64,000 nt of DNA from JAIOSM01 sp023143455 (GCA_030632885.1 DAOVTW010000011.1:1-64000), one strand, 5' to 3'; positions 53,027-62,562 are shown, numbered from the stretch's first letter. Made by a program: numbers and translations. Notes: generated from the letters alone by a model not told the origin.

Positions 53027-53509
53027 CTATTCAAGCTTTAACCATAATGTTTGATCAGGTGGCATTACAAAAAAACCCTTTTTCTTTCGAGCCTCTGAAT
53101 ATTGGGGCAATAACTCACATTTAGCACCAAAATTTGAATCATTAACATACTTAATAGTTGCATGCTCAGTAACTAGTACCTCTCCAATGGTATATTCAAT
53201 TTTAACTTGATCACCAACGGCTAATTCATGCCTGGCGCTATAAGATCCACTAATGCCTTTATTTGATATATTTGTTGTGACACCCTTTCCTCTAAATTTT
53301 TGCGAAATTATCTTTACAGGTATGTTTGCAGTTTTTCGGTAGTCGCTTCTGGCATTTAATTTTACAGATGTCAGAATTCCACAAGGGCATTTGACCTTAA
53401 ATTTTAAACTATTGGGTGATCTCATTCGTTTTTGTTTATCACACTTAGAACACTTGAATAGAAATGTTCCATTTTCATTTTCCAAAACTCTGATGTTCTC
53501 TTCTATCAT
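53027..53509 (-). CDS. PilZ-domain protein with N-terminal zinc ribbon
   Basis: A 160-residue protein. Residues about 10-50 form a Cys-rich ribbon (FKCSKCDKQKR, KCPCGILT). The rest is PilZ-like: SDYRKTANIPVKI stands for the RxxxR part, then TNISNKGISGSYS in place of D/NxSxxG. These bind cyclic di-GMP in typical PilZ proteins; the first motif is degenerate here. ATG at 53509 is preferred over an upstream TTG. The gene is 15 bp behind hutI, so it appears to be in the hut operon. Confidence 0.75.
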   Translation of the reverse strand: MIEENIRVLENENGTFLFKCSKCDKQKRMRSPNSLKFKVKCPCGILTSVKLNARSDYRKTANIPVKIISQKFRGKGVTTNISNKGISGSYSARHELAVGDQVKIEYTIGEVLVTEHATIKYVNDSNFGAKCELLPQYSEARKKKGFFVMPPDQTLWLKLE

Positions 53510-53524
53510 AATCTTTACCAAAAG

Positions 53525-54769
53525 TTAGTTACAGACCACATTTCCATGTGTTACCATCACTTTAACAGGGTTTGAACCTATATAATAACTTAAATCGCAG
53601 GGTTCTGCAATATCCCATGCGACAAAATCAGCATCTTTTCCAATTTCGATAGTTCCTTTTTGCTTTCCAAGCCCCAGAGCTTTTGCTCCATTTATTGTTG
53701 CACCTAAAAGAGCCTCTTCCGGAGTAAGACCAAACAATATACATGCCATATTCATAGCAAGAGGTAAAGATAGCACAGGGCTTGAGCCTGGGTTAAGATC
53801 GGTTGAGACTGCTGTGGGAATTTTAAGTTCTCGTAAAAGCTCGATTGGAGGTTTTTGTTTTTCTTTTAAATAGTAGAATGCTCCTGGTATAAGCACTGCT
53901 GCAACATTATTTTCTGCCATTTTTTCAAGGCTTTTTTTTGAAACATATTCAAGATGATCACATGATAATGCACCTAACTCTGCTGCCATGTAAGCCCCGC
54001 TTGAGTCAGAAAGTTGTTCTGCATGAAGTTTTATATCAAACCCCAGATCTTTTGCTTTTTTTAAAACCTTTTCTGTCTCTTTAAGAGAAAACCCGATATT
54101 TTCACAAAAAGCATCAACACTTGTTGCAATCCCTTGTTTTTTTACTTCAGGTAATACCTGATCTATTACAAAATCAATGTATGCACTTGGCTTACCATTG
54201 TATTCATGGGGTAAAGCATGAGCGCCAAGAAAAGTTGCTTTGATTGTTGCTGAATGGCTATCATCAATTTTTTTAATTACTTCAAGCATTTTAAGCTCTG
54301 TTTCAAGATCAAGTCCATATCCTGATTTGATTTCAATGGTAGTAGCGCCTTGACTAAACAGACAATTTACTCTTTTTAAAGCTTGTTTGTAAAGATTGTC
54401 AATTGATTCTTTCCTTGTGTCTTTTACTGTTGAAAAAATCCCGCCGCCCTGTTTTGCAATCTCTTCGTAACTAATCCCGGCGAGCTTCATTTCAAACTCT
54501 TTTGACCTTGAACCGCCAAACACTAAATGGGTATGACAGTCAACCAGTCCAGGCAGTATCCAACTCTTTTCCAAATCATGAACTTTAGAAGATCTTTTTT
54601 TATAATCTCTTGGGAGACCACTTTTTTTACCTGCAAAGCAAATTTTTTCACCTGAGACCCCTATTGCTCCATCAATTATGGAAGAATAGCTGTTATTAGT
54701 CATTGTTGCAATATTACAATTAACAAAAAGATGATCAACTTTCTTTGGAAAAGAGTTTTTGTTTTGCAA
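53525..54769 (-). CDS. hutI: Imidazolonepropionase
   Basis: A 414-residue amidohydrolase that opens 4-imidazolone-5-propionate to N-formimino-glutamate. VDCHTHLVFGGSR provides the metal His pair; EIKSGYGLD, FLGAHALP, HAEQL and STDLNPGS follow in the expected order. TTG start with GGAG 7 nt upstream, 12 bp after hutU. The hutH and formiminotransferase genes are not in the window. Confidence 0.96.
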   Translation of the reverse strand: MQNKNSFPKKVDHLFVNCNIATMTNNSYSSIIDGAIGVSGEKICFAGKKSGLPRDYKKRSSKVHDLEKSWILPGLVDCHTHLVFGGSRSKEFEMKLAGISYEEIAKQGGGIFSTVKDTRKESIDNLYKQALKRVNCLFSQGATTIEIKSGYGLDLETELKMLEVIKKIDDSHSATIKATFLGAHALPHEYNGKPSAYIDFVIDQVLPEVKKQGIATSVDAFCENIGFSLKETEKVLKKAKDLGFDIKLHAEQLSDSSGAYMAAELGALSCDHLEYVSKKSLEKMAENNVAAVLIPGAFYYLKEKQKPPIELLRELKIPTAVSTDLNPGSSPVLSLPLAMNMACILFGLTPEEALLGATINGAKALGLGKQKGTIEIGKDADFVAWDIAEPCDLSYYIGSNPVKVMVTHGNVVCN

Positions 54770-54781
54770 TGTTTTACTCCA

Positions 54782-56800
54782 TTATTTAACTATTCTATTA
54801 ATCAAATCATCATCTGGAATATATGGCAAGGTAATATGATCATCATCATTATTTTCATTATATGTAATACATGTTTCAATGGAATTTTCACAACGTGCCC
54901 ATGCACGTCTTGCAACGCCGCCCATAACATCCCAGTTCATAGCGCTTTTGATAATTTCATCAATGCGCTTGCTTCCATCAAGAACCAGTCCAAACCCACC
55001 ATTGATTGCTCTTCCTATTCCAACGCCACCACCATTATGGAGAGAAACAAGGCTCATTCCTCTTGCAGCATTTCCAGCATAACATTGAGTTGCCATATCA
55101 GCCATAATGTTTGACCCGTCTTTTATGTTTGCTGTTTCTCTAAAAGGGGAATCAGTTCCACCAGTGTCATGGTGATCTCTTCCAAGCATAATAGGTCCGA
55201 TTTTTTTTCCCCTCACCATCTCATTAAATTTTAAGGCAATTTTGATTCTGCCTTCAGCATCCTGATATAGAATTCTTGCCTGGGTACCAACAACAAGCTT
55301 GTTTGCCTTGGCATCCCGGATCCAGATATAGTTATCTCTATCCTGGAATCTTCTTTCTGGATCAATACATTTCATTGCAGCAGCATCTGTTGCATCAAGA
55401 TCTTTTTCTTTTCCGCTCAAGCAGACCCATCTGAAAGGTCCATAACCATAATCAAACAAAAGAGGACCCATAATATCTTCAACATAGGAGGGAAATATAA
55501 AGCCTTCATTTGTATTTTTGCCATTTTTGCAAATATCAATAACACCTGTATCATATACAGCTTTAAGAAAGTTATTCCCATAATCGAAAAAATAAGTTCC
55601 ATTACCCACAAGCTTTTTAATAAGTTCATAATGTTTTTGCAATGAAGCGTCAACAAGGTGTACAAATTCGGCATGATCATCAGCCAATAACTTTGTTCTC
55701 TCTTCAAAACTAATTCCTTGCGGACAATAACCACCATCATATACAACATGGCATGAAGTTTGATCACTTAAAAGGTCTATATTTATATCATTTTTCACTG
55801 CATATTCTAAAAGATCTACAATATTACCGTAAAAGGCAATTGCTGCTTTTTTCTTTTGTTTCTGGCATAAGGCTGCTGTTTCAAATGCCATGGCAGGGTC
55901 TTTAGCTATTTTGCTTACCCAGCCTTGATTATATCTTGTTTCTATTCTTGAATAATCCACTTCTGCAAATATTCCCACTCCATTTGCAATTTCAACTGCT
56001 TTGCCCTGGGCACCACTCATTCCACCAAGCCCGGAGCTAACAAAAAGATTTCCTGCCATATCTTCTTTGTTATCGGTTTTTGAAATCATGCGTGCGGCAT
56101 TTAAAAGAGTATTATATGTGCCATGCACAATACCCTGGGGTCCAATATACATCCATCCACCTGCTGTCATCTGACCATAGTTTGCAACACCTAGTGCAGC
56201 AGCCCGCGAAAAGTCTTCATTATTATCAAAAATACCGATCATCAAAGCATTTGACATTATAACTCTTGGTGCATTTGGAGATGATTTAAAAAGCCCTAGA
56301 GGATGTCCTGATTCAACAACAAGAGTAATATCTTCTGATAATTCTTCGAGATATGCCTTTATGAGCCAGTACTGCATCCAGTTCTGGCAAACCTGACCTG
56401 TTTCTCCATATGTTACAAGTTCATATGGATAAAGCGCAACATCAAAGTCAAGATTATTGTCAATCATTGTCTGAAAAGCTTTTCCTTCAATACATTTTGA
56501 TTTGTATTGATCAAAGGGCAAGCCTACAATTTTTCCTTGGGGTCTGAACCTGTATCCATAGATACGGCCTTTTGTATTAAGTTCTTCCATGAACTCTGGC
56601 GCAAGTGTTTCATGCCATTGTTCAGGAATATATCTTAAAGCGTTTTTAAGGGCAAGCTTTCTGTCATTCTTTGAAAGCTCTGCATGCCTTTTTGGAGCTC
56701 TGCGCATACCTTTAATAAATTCTTTTTTAAGCGGAAGCTCCTCAAATATATTCTCAAGTTTAATTCTCATTGCTTTTGAAATATTATTGTTTACAGACAT
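54782..56800 (-). CDS. hutU: Urocanate hydratase, long form
   Basis: A 672-residue urocanase that converts urocanate to imidazolonepropionate with tightly bound NAD+. Motifs: GQMTAGGWMYIGPQGIVHGT, SSGLGGMSGAQGKA and GRDHHDTGGTDSPFRET. It is about 120 residues longer than the common bacterial HutU (about 550) and resembles the longer eukaryote-like form, with an extended N-terminus (KGMRRAPKRHAELSKNDRKL). It leads the hutU-hutI-PilZ operon and is preceded by an operator-like palindrome. Confidence 0.95.
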   Translation of the reverse strand: MSVNNNISKAMRIKLENIFEELPLKKEFIKGMRRAPKRHAELSKNDRKLALKNALRYIPEQWHETLAPEFMEELNTKGRIYGYRFRPQGKIVGLPFDQYKSKCIEGKAFQTMIDNNLDFDVALYPYELVTYGETGQVCQNWMQYWLIKAYLEELSEDITLVVESGHPLGLFKSSPNAPRVIMSNALMIGIFDNNEDFSRAAALGVANYGQMTAGGWMYIGPQGIVHGTYNTLLNAARMISKTDNKEDMAGNLFVSSGLGGMSGAQGKAVEIANGVGIFAEVDYSRIETRYNQGWVSKIAKDPAMAFETAALCQKQKKKAAIAFYGNIVDLLEYAVKNDINIDLLSDQTSCHVVYDGGYCPQGISFEERTKLLADDHAEFVHLVDASLQKHYELIKKLVGNGTYFFDYGNNFLKAVYDTGVIDICKNGKNTNEGFIFPSYVEDIMGPLLFDYGYGPFRWVCLSGKEKDLDATDAAAMKCIDPERRFQDRDNYIWIRDAKANKLVVGTQARILYQDAEGRIKIALKFNEMVRGKKIGPIMLGRDHHDTGGTDSPFRETANIKDGSNIMADMATQCYAGNAARGMSLVSLHNGGGVGIGRAINGGFGLVLDGSKRIDEIIKSAMNWDVMGGVARRAWARCENSIETCITYNENNDDDHITLPYIPDDDLINRIVK

Positions 56801-57144
56801 TTACAATCCCCTTTATCCTTATATGGTATGTAGTTCAACTAATCTTATTATCATGTAAATTGCAAATAAAAAATCAACTTACTTGTGGTTGTATATACAA
56901 CTATTAAATAAATGTCAAATCCTTATAAAACAAACTATATTTAATTAATATTATTGATGCTTTACCTTTTATAATGCTCTTAATCCATATTTCGCAAATC
57001 ATAATAAATGTGTTAATTTACCTTGACTTGAAGGCGAATTTGATGCAAAATTATTTACATACAGAAAATTTCTTTTCAATAGTTTCAATTAATGCTTATA
57101 GTTACAACTGATTTCTGATGGTTTTCGATTACAGGGAGGACAGA
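56801..57144. other. Divergent intergenic region, hut promoter
   Basis: About 340 bases between hutU and the Hpt gene. The left part holds the hut promoter and palindrome. The right part, 56950-57140, is AT-rich spacer and presumably carries the Hpt-gene promoter, but I see no clear pair of boxes. Confidence 0.5.
56888..56918 (-). promoter_or_regulatory. hutU promoter overlaid by GntR/HutC-like palindrome
   Basis: On the minus strand TTGACA (56918-56913) and TATACA (56895-56890) are exactly 17 bp apart. The 14-bp perfect palindrome GTTGTATATACAAC (56888-56901) covers the -10 box. Its core TTGTATATACAA fits the operator type of GntR-family HutC repressors. A repressor there would block transcription until urocanate is present. 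The start is about 80 bp before the hutU ATG. No hutC gene is in the window. Confidence 0.65.
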
Positions 57145-57492
57145 ATGGGCGATAATATAGACATCATTGATCTTGATGAATTAAAAGAAATTATGGACAA
57201 TGACATGGAGCTTATCAGAGAATGCTTTGATGAATTTCGTAATGATTGGCCCAAAGCTTTTGGTGATGTAACAAAGGCTGTGACGGAAAAAGATGCTTCA
57301 GGGCTTGATGAAGCAGCCCACAAGCTCAAGGGAACACTACGCTATCTTGCTGCGGAACAAGCTTCACAGGCAGCCTATGAACTGGAACTTGCTGGTAAAG
57401 AACAAAATTTAGAAGATCTTGATACAAAGCTTTCTATTCTGGAAAAAAAAGGAATTGAGGTAATCAATTATATAGATAATTTTCAAAAATAA
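57145..57492 (+). CDS. Hpt-domain phosphotransfer protein
   Basis: A 115-residue single Hpt domain. The phospho-His lies in EAAHKLKGTLRYLAAEQ (about residue 60), inside a four-helix bundle. It passes phosphate between receiver domains. GGGAGG 4 nt before ATG at 57145 decides the start. A receiver protein follows 21 bp later, so the pair probably forms part of a phosphorelay whose kinase is elsewhere or is the decayed one downstream. Confidence 0.88.
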   Translation: MGDNIDIIDLDELKEIMDNDMELIRECFDEFRNDWPKAFGDVTKAVTEKDASGLDEAAHKLKGTLRYLAAEQASQAAYELELAGKEQNLEDLDTKLSILEKKGIEVINYIDNFQK

Positions 57493-57513
57493 TTTTCGCC
57501 GGGAGTCCGCCAT

Positions 57514-57963
57514 ATGACAAACACAGAGATAGCAGATTCAAAAAAATATCAAAACATTTCCATTCTTTTTGTTGACGATGACAAAATGGCACAAAAACTA
57601 ATGTCAAAATTCTTAAAAGACTGGAATCTTTATTGCGCTTCATCAGGCATAGAAGCATTAGAAACAATGGAAGAAAAAACCTACGCTGTTGTGCTTTTAG
57701 ATTATCAAATGCCTGGTATGGACGGGATAGAGCTTCTAAAAAGAATCAAAAAAAGACATGGTATGGTTCAAGCTATCATGATAACAGGCTCTGATGAACT
57801 TAATACTTTGATAACAAGCTTATCACTTGGTGCAGATGATTTTATACTCAAGCCAGTTAAAAAAGAAACCCTGTTTAAAGTCCTTGGTAATACATGTGAT
57901 AAAATTACACGTTGGACTGGAGTTATGAAAACTCTTTATAAAAAAAAGAGAGAGAGCAAATAA
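57514..57963 (+). CDS. CheY-like response regulator
   Basis: A 149-residue single receiver domain. ILFVDDDKMAQKL provides the acidic pocket, VVLLDYQMPGMDG the phospho-Asp, ITGS the Thr/Ser position and FILKPVKKE the Lys. No output domain follows, only a short basic tail. Translated with the Hpt gene and followed by a kinase scrap. Confidence 0.92.
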   Translation: MTNTEIADSKKYQNISILFVDDDKMAQKLMSKFLKDWNLYCASSGIEALETMEEKTYAVVLLDYQMPGMDGIELLKRIKKRHGMVQAIMITGSDELNTLITSLSLGADDFILKPVKKETLFKVLGNTCDKITRWTGVMKTLYKKKRESK

Positions 57964-57979
57964 CCTTTTGAGTATTTAA

Positions 57980-58179
57980 ATCATATATAACAAAAACGTG
58001 CCGATGCTATTAAAAGGTGACCCTGATCGTCTTTATCAGAGCATATCAAGTCTTACCGATAATGCAGTAAAATTTACTGAAAAAGGCACTGTTTTTTTAC
58101 AGGTATCAAAAAAAGAAGAAAAAAAAACTATATTACACTTGTTTTTGAAATCACATTTGAAAAACAAATTAAGACTTAA
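57980..58179 (+). pseudogene. Histidine kinase ATPase-domain remnant with frameshift
   Basis: The frame reads NKNVPMLLKGDPDRLYQSI then LTDNAVKFTEKGTVFLQVS, the N-box and G-x-D-R-L entry of a HATPase domain. After an A-run at 58114-58127 the frame changes; the neighbouring frame continues with ITLVFEITFEKQIKT and then stops. The catalytic G boxes and the whole N-terminal part are missing. It is probably the last piece of a kinase that once worked with the adjacent Hpt and receiver. Confidence 0.75.
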
Positions 58180-58214
58180 ATTTAAAATATTACAAAATAA
58201 TACTTGAGGGTTGT

Positions 58215-58487
58215 ATGAATTTTAAACGCAATGGTTACTTAATGGCTTTCTGTCTGATTCCTGTAGCAGTTGTAGTAACAACTTTTAACCCAAAGCTCGG
58301 AGTGGTGCTCACCATTATAGCAGCATCCTTTCCTTTTATTTTCCCATACACCAAAATGCAAACCTGTCCTCACTGCGGCGAAAAAAATATCTCTGTTACA
58401 CTAAAAGATGATCACAAAACCTGTCCTGCATGTCAAAAAAGATGTGATGTGAAAAATGGCAAATTATTAAAAGCTAATGTAGAATAA
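58215..58487 (+). CDS. Small membrane protein with zinc ribbon
   Basis: A 90-residue protein. Two hydrophobic segments (LMAFCLIPVAVVVTTF and LGVVLTIIAASFPFIFPY) are followed by a zinc ribbon, CPHCGEKNIS and CPACQKRCDV. GAGGG lies 5 nt before ATG. Function unknown. Confidence 0.7.
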   Translation: MNFKRNGYLMAFCLIPVAVVVTTFNPKLGVVLTIIAASFPFIFPYTKMQTCPHCGEKNISVTLKDDHKTCPACQKRCDVKNGKLLKANVE

Positions 58488-58626
58488 CTTATCCTGCAAT
58501 TCAAACAATCTCTATTCTTTTTTGTCTTTTGCTACAAAATTTTTATTGTTATTGACCAATAAAAACTATAAAAGTAGACAAACATATAAAAATTTTTGAG
58601 CCAAAACTTAAACAAGGATAGTAAAA

Positions 58627-58899
58627 ATGAGCGTTGAAATAAATATTCACCTTACACACCGTCAATATACAGATAAACAGAAAAGCGTTGAAGTTGAAGG
58701 AAAGACCGTTGGAGAAGCTCTCGCTGATTTATGTAAAAAATACCCAAAAATAGAACCTGAGCTTTTTGATGCTAAGGGTGAGCTTTTAAAACACATTGAA
58801 ATATATCTAAATGCTGAAAGTGCTTATCCTGATGAGCTTAAAAAAAATACAAAACACGGCGATATTCTCCATATTACTGCCATTCTTAGTGGCGGATAA
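58627..58899 (+). CDS. MoaD/ThiS-like ubiquitin-fold protein
   Basis: A 90-residue beta-grasp protein ending in Gly-Gly (HITAILSGG), the mark of MoaD/ThiS sulfur carriers that are activated at the C-terminus as thiocarboxylate. The internal VEVEGKTVGEALADLCKKYP fits the family. No ThiF/MoeB or MoaE partner is close by, so whether it serves molybdopterin, thiamine, cysteine or tungsten cofactor synthesis is open. Confidence 0.85.
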   Translation: MSVEINIHLTHRQYTDKQKSVEVEGKTVGEALADLCKKYPKIEPELFDAKGELLKHIEIYLNAESAYPDELKKNTKHGDILHITAILSGG

Positions 58900-59025
58900 T
58901 ATAAGATAGTTAGAATAGATCTGTTTTTTATTGACTTTACTTATAGAAAAAATTATATTTTTTTAAGACTGATTTTCAAAATAATTTAACTTTCAATAAT
59001 TAACATACTAAATGGAGATGAAAAA

Positions 59026-59445
59026 ATGAAAAGAATCTTTTATCAAACAGGATTTTTATTTATTTTGGTTACAATACTGATGGTTCTACCATCAATAGTT
59101 CAGGCTGAGAACGAATCCCCTCTTACTGTTTTCCGCGCAGCTGTGTGCTATAATATTGTTGAGCATGAACCCTTAGACATTGGAACAACTTTTACAAGTG
59201 ATGTTAACAAGCTATATTGTTTTTCAGAAATCATGGGTGCAAAAACAGATACGCACATAACTCATATCTGGTATTATATGGGAACTGAACGCGCCAGAGT
59301 TAAATTAAGAGTTAATGATTCAAGATGGCGCACATCTTCATCCAAACTTATTCAAAAATATGAAATCGGCAACTGGGAAATACAAATAGTAGACTCAAAA
59401 GAAAACATTATAAAAGTGCTTAAGTTTACTATTACACCAAAATAA
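59026..59445 (+). CDS. DUF2914 protein, exported
   Basis: A 139-residue protein with a signal peptide (FYQTGFLFILVTILMVLPSI, then VQA). The rest is DUF2914: AVCYNIVEHEPLDIG, LYCFSEIMGA, ITHIWYYMGTERARVKLRV and WRTSSSKLI. A beta-sandwich role in the periplasm is likely. GGAGATG precedes ATG. Found widely in Deltaproteobacteria; function unknown. Confidence 0.85.
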   Translation: MKRIFYQTGFLFILVTILMVLPSIVQAENESPLTVFRAAVCYNIVEHEPLDIGTTFTSDVNKLYCFSEIMGAKTDTHITHIWYYMGTERARVKLRVNDSRWRTSSSKLIQKYEIGNWEIQIVDSKENIIKVLKFTITPK

Positions 59446-59579
59446 TTTTGGAATAATAATCTTTTTATTAATTTCATTTTACACAATATGAGATGCAATA
59501 ACACCCAGCCCAATATTGTTGATTATCCCTATAATGACTTTTTAAAGAAAACGGGAAGCAGGCAAACATTTAAAATTGT

Positions 59580-59768
59580 TTAAAGAGAGTCTGTTTCCTT
59601 TTTCTTTATAGCTTCTTTAATTGCTTTTATTTTAGGACCGTCTTCTGTCCAAAGCTTGCAACTATTTATAATAAAACTCTTTTCAGTAATCTGGTCTATT
59701 GACTTGGGAGTCTCAGTTTTATATTTTCTTTTTTCAGTAAACCATCTATGCACAATTTCCTGCCCCAT
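59580..59768 (-). CDS. Small hypothetical protein
   Basis: A 62-residue charged protein (QEIVHRWFTEKRKYKTETP, then INSCKLWTEDGPKIKAIKEA). No domain and no clear ribosome binding site. It lies 42 bp after recD2 on the same strand, which gives some support. Possibly real. Confidence 0.4.
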   Translation of the reverse strand: MGQEIVHRWFTEKRKYKTETPKSIDQITEKSFIINSCKLWTEDGPKIKAIKEAIKKKETDSL

Positions 59769-59810
59769 GGAAGTTAACAGGTGTGTGAGATGAGTGCATC
59801 CTTTTGTTTT

Positions 59811-61991
59811 TTATTCCTTAAGCCATGTTGCAAGAGTTGAAAGCCTGAGGTCTATTTTATTATTATTTAAAGCCATTGTCAGTGCTTTTTTTGAACCCAC
59901 TAAAATCACGAGATGTTTTGCTCTTGTAATAGCAGTATAGAGAAGGTTTCTCTGTAAAAGCGGAAAATGATTTGTAGTCAAAGCAATAACAACAGCTGAG
60001 TATTCTGATCCTTGAGATTTATGAACAGAAATAGTATAGGCAAGGGTGAGTTGGTCAAGTTCTAATACCTCGTAATCAACAATTGTCCCATAATAATCAA
60101 CACTTACTATTCCTTCTGTTTTATCAATTTCATATACAATTCCTATGTCACCGTTAAAAACATCTTTTTCATAATTGTTTTTAAGATGCATAACTTTATC
60201 CCCAACCTTAAAGATAAAACCGTGGCTTTCAATTCCTGTCGTGTTTTTGTTTAAAACTTGTTGTAGTTTCTGGTTTAAATTTATAGTGCCTGCTTCACCT
60301 TTATGCATTGGTGTAAGAACTTGAATTTCATCAATATGAGGAAACGCTTGTTTAATTCTTTTTGAACATAAAAGAGATATTGTTTCCACTACCTTTTCGG
60401 GCAAGTTATTTTCCAGAAAATAAAACTCAGAAAGTGCTTGGTTGTTTTCATTGGGGCTTTCGTTTAAAAGCTCTGGCATTTCTCCATTCCGAATAGCATG
60501 GGCATTCATTATTATTGGGCTTTCTTTTGCCTGCCTGAATATCTCAGTTAAATAAAAAGTTTTTACAACCCTTGAATTAATAATATCAGAAAGCACATTG
60601 CCAGGTCCCACAGATGGAAGTTGAAAAGTATCACCCACAAGCATTAATACAGATGTTACAGGAAGTGCTGCCACAAGATGATACATGAGCATTGTATCAA
60701 CCATTGATGCTTCATCCACTATAAAGACATCAAGATCAAATGGGTTTGAATGATTCTTTCTAAAACTATTATCATCAGGATCATATTCAAGAAGTTTATG
60801 GAGAGTTTTTGCCTTTTGCCCTGTTACTTCAGAAAGCCTTCTTGCAGCTCTTCCGGTTGGAGCTCCTAAAACAACCTTGCGCTTCATTTTTTTAAATATT
60901 GCACATAAAGCCCTTACAAGAGTAGTCTTTCCTGTTCCGGGTCCTCCCGTAATAACAACTACCCTTTGTTTTAAAGCATTGGTTATAACTTCAAGCTGAT
61001 TTAATGAAAGCTCTATTGCAAGCCGTGATGCAACTTCTTCAATAATTTCATCATCATCAATTATATTGCCTGAAACAGGTAATGAAAGCATTGCCTTGAT
61101 TCTTAAAGCAATACCTTTTTCAGCCATATAAAGCCGGTTTAAATAAACCGAAGTTTTTTCTCTTTCATCTATTACTAGTTCTTTGCTTTTGTTTAAGGCT
61201 AAAAGAGCTTCTTCAATTTTATCATGGTCAACTCCATCACTAAGTCCACTCCTGGTTCCAATAGTCTGGAAACATTTTTCAATTAAAGCCTCTTTAAAAA
61301 CAAAAACATGTCCATCTTTTTCAAAAGATAAAAGAAGATAAATAAGGCAGGCTTTTATTCTTTCAGGGTCATCTTTGGCAATTCCCTGGTTTAGCGCAAT
61401 TGTGTCAGCAACTATAAACCCTGCTTCTGGGATATCTCTTGCCAGAGCATAAGGCTCATGTTTCATAGTTTTTAACGCATCTGAACCATAAAAAATTAAG
61501 ATTTTTGAAGCATGAAAAACACTTACTCCCCTATCTTGAAGAAACTGCATTACTCTTCTCACAGAGTGATGTTTATTCCACGCCTTTTCAATGATCTTAG
61601 CCTTAGTATTTCCTATACCATTTACTTCTTTTAACCTTATGGGCTCATTTTCTATGATATCAAAAGTTTTTTCTTCAAATCTTTTAACAATTGCGTTTGC
61701 AAGGTCTTTTCCAATACCTTTTATAATTCCTGACTCAAGGTATGCTTTTATACCGGCTGTTGTTGCAGGTAGGAGAATATTGAAAGATTCTATTTTAAAC
61801 TGATCTCCATACTTTTGGTGGGTTACCCAGTTCCCCTTAAGTTCAAGGGTTTCACCCTCAACCACCCCGGCCATATGTCCCACAATTGTAATAAGATCGT
61901 TTGTTTTGCCAACTTTTATTCTGGCAACAGTATAATAATTATCACTGTTTTGATATGTTATTTTCTTTAATGAGCCTTTTAATGTAATCAT
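59811..61991 (-). CDS. recD2: RecD2-type ATP-dependent DNA helicase
   Basis: A 726-residue 5'-3' helicase of the RecD2 (RecD-like, RecBC-independent) type. The N-terminal OB-like domain (GSLKKITYQNSDNYYTVARI) and helix-hairpin-helix repeats (GIIKGIGKDLANAIV) precede the motor. Walker A is VVITGGPGTGKTTLVRAL, Walker B VFIVDEASMVD, and motif VI is LLYTAITRAKHLVILVG. It acts in replication-fork and recombination repair. It overlaps the gmhB stop by 4 bp. Confidence 0.96.
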   Translation of the reverse strand: MITLKGSLKKITYQNSDNYYTVARIKVGKTNDLITIVGHMAGVVEGETLELKGNWVTHQKYGDQFKIESFNILLPATTAGIKAYLESGIIKGIGKDLANAIVKRFEEKTFDIIENEPIRLKEVNGIGNTKAKIIEKAWNKHHSVRRVMQFLQDRGVSVFHASKILIFYGSDALKTMKHEPYALARDIPEAGFIVADTIALNQGIAKDDPERIKACLIYLLLSFEKDGHVFVFKEALIEKCFQTIGTRSGLSDGVDHDKIEEALLALNKSKELVIDEREKTSVYLNRLYMAEKGIALRIKAMLSLPVSGNIIDDDEIIEEVASRLAIELSLNQLEVITNALKQRVVVITGGPGTGKTTLVRALCAIFKKMKRKVVLGAPTGRAARRLSEVTGQKAKTLHKLLEYDPDDNSFRKNHSNPFDLDVFIVDEASMVDTMLMYHLVAALPVTSVLMLVGDTFQLPSVGPGNVLSDIINSRVVKTFYLTEIFRQAKESPIIMNAHAIRNGEMPELLNESPNENNQALSEFYFLENNLPEKVVETISLLCSKRIKQAFPHIDEIQVLTPMHKGEAGTINLNQKLQQVLNKNTTGIESHGFIFKVGDKVMHLKNNYEKDVFNGDIGIVYEIDKTEGIVSVDYYGTIVDYEVLELDQLTLAYTISVHKSQGSEYSAVVIALTTNHFPLLQRNLLYTAITRAKHLVILVGSKKALTMALNNNKIDLRLSTLATWLKE

Positions 61992-62557
61992 CCAGAATTC
62001 TGATCAATCTCTGATGTAATCATCCATTGCACAGCCTCAAAAAGATTCTTTGCTGTAAAGTCAGGATTTATACCCTTTGCTGCAAGTAGTTTCCCTGCTT
62101 TTTCTCCATTTCCTGTTTTAACAAGAACAGATAAACCGCAACCTGCATTTTTTGCACATTCAATGTCTTTTGCACTGTCACCAATCATGCAAGAATATTG
62201 AAGATCAATTTTATATTTTTTTTTTGCCTGGAGAATCAAACCGGGTTTAGGTTTTCTACAATCACAACCAGCATCAGGTAAATGAGGGCAATAAAAAATA
62301 TCGTTTATTGTACCGCCAGCATCAACAATTCCTGTTTTCATTTTATTGAAAATTTTTTCTAGTTCTTTTTTGGTGGTCAATTTTCGTGCTATTGCAGATT
62401 GGTTAGTTATAACAATAACATTAAACCCGGCACGGGTCAGCAAGGCAACAGCTTCAGGACTTTTATCAATAAATGAAAATTCTGATTTATTCTTTATATA
62501 ATCAGAGGAATCATGGTTAATAACACCATCTCGGTCTAAAAAAACAGTATATTTCAT
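61988..62557 (-). CDS. gmhB: D-glycero-manno-heptose 1,7-bisphosphate 7-phosphatase
   Basis: A 189-residue HAD-family phosphatase in the LPS heptose pathway. FLDRDGVINHDS carries the nucleophile Asp8 and Asp10. The structural zinc site is YCPHLPDAGCDCRKPKPG (Cys, His, Cys, Cys). MIGDSAKDIECAKNAGC closes the fold. A relative could act on histidinol phosphate, but the zinc loop and length favour GmhB. It overlaps recD2 and follows rlpA by 5 bp. Confidence 0.93.
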   Translation of the reverse strand: MKYTVFLDRDGVINHDSSDYIKNKSEFSFIDKSPEAVALLTRAGFNVIVITNQSAIARKLTTKKELEKIFNKMKTGIVDAGGTINDIFYCPHLPDAGCDCRKPKPGLILQAKKKYKIDLQYSCMIGDSAKDIECAKNAGCGLSVLVKTGNGEKAGKLLAAKGINPDFTAKNLFEAVQWMITSEIDQNSG

Positions 62558-62562
62558 TTAAA

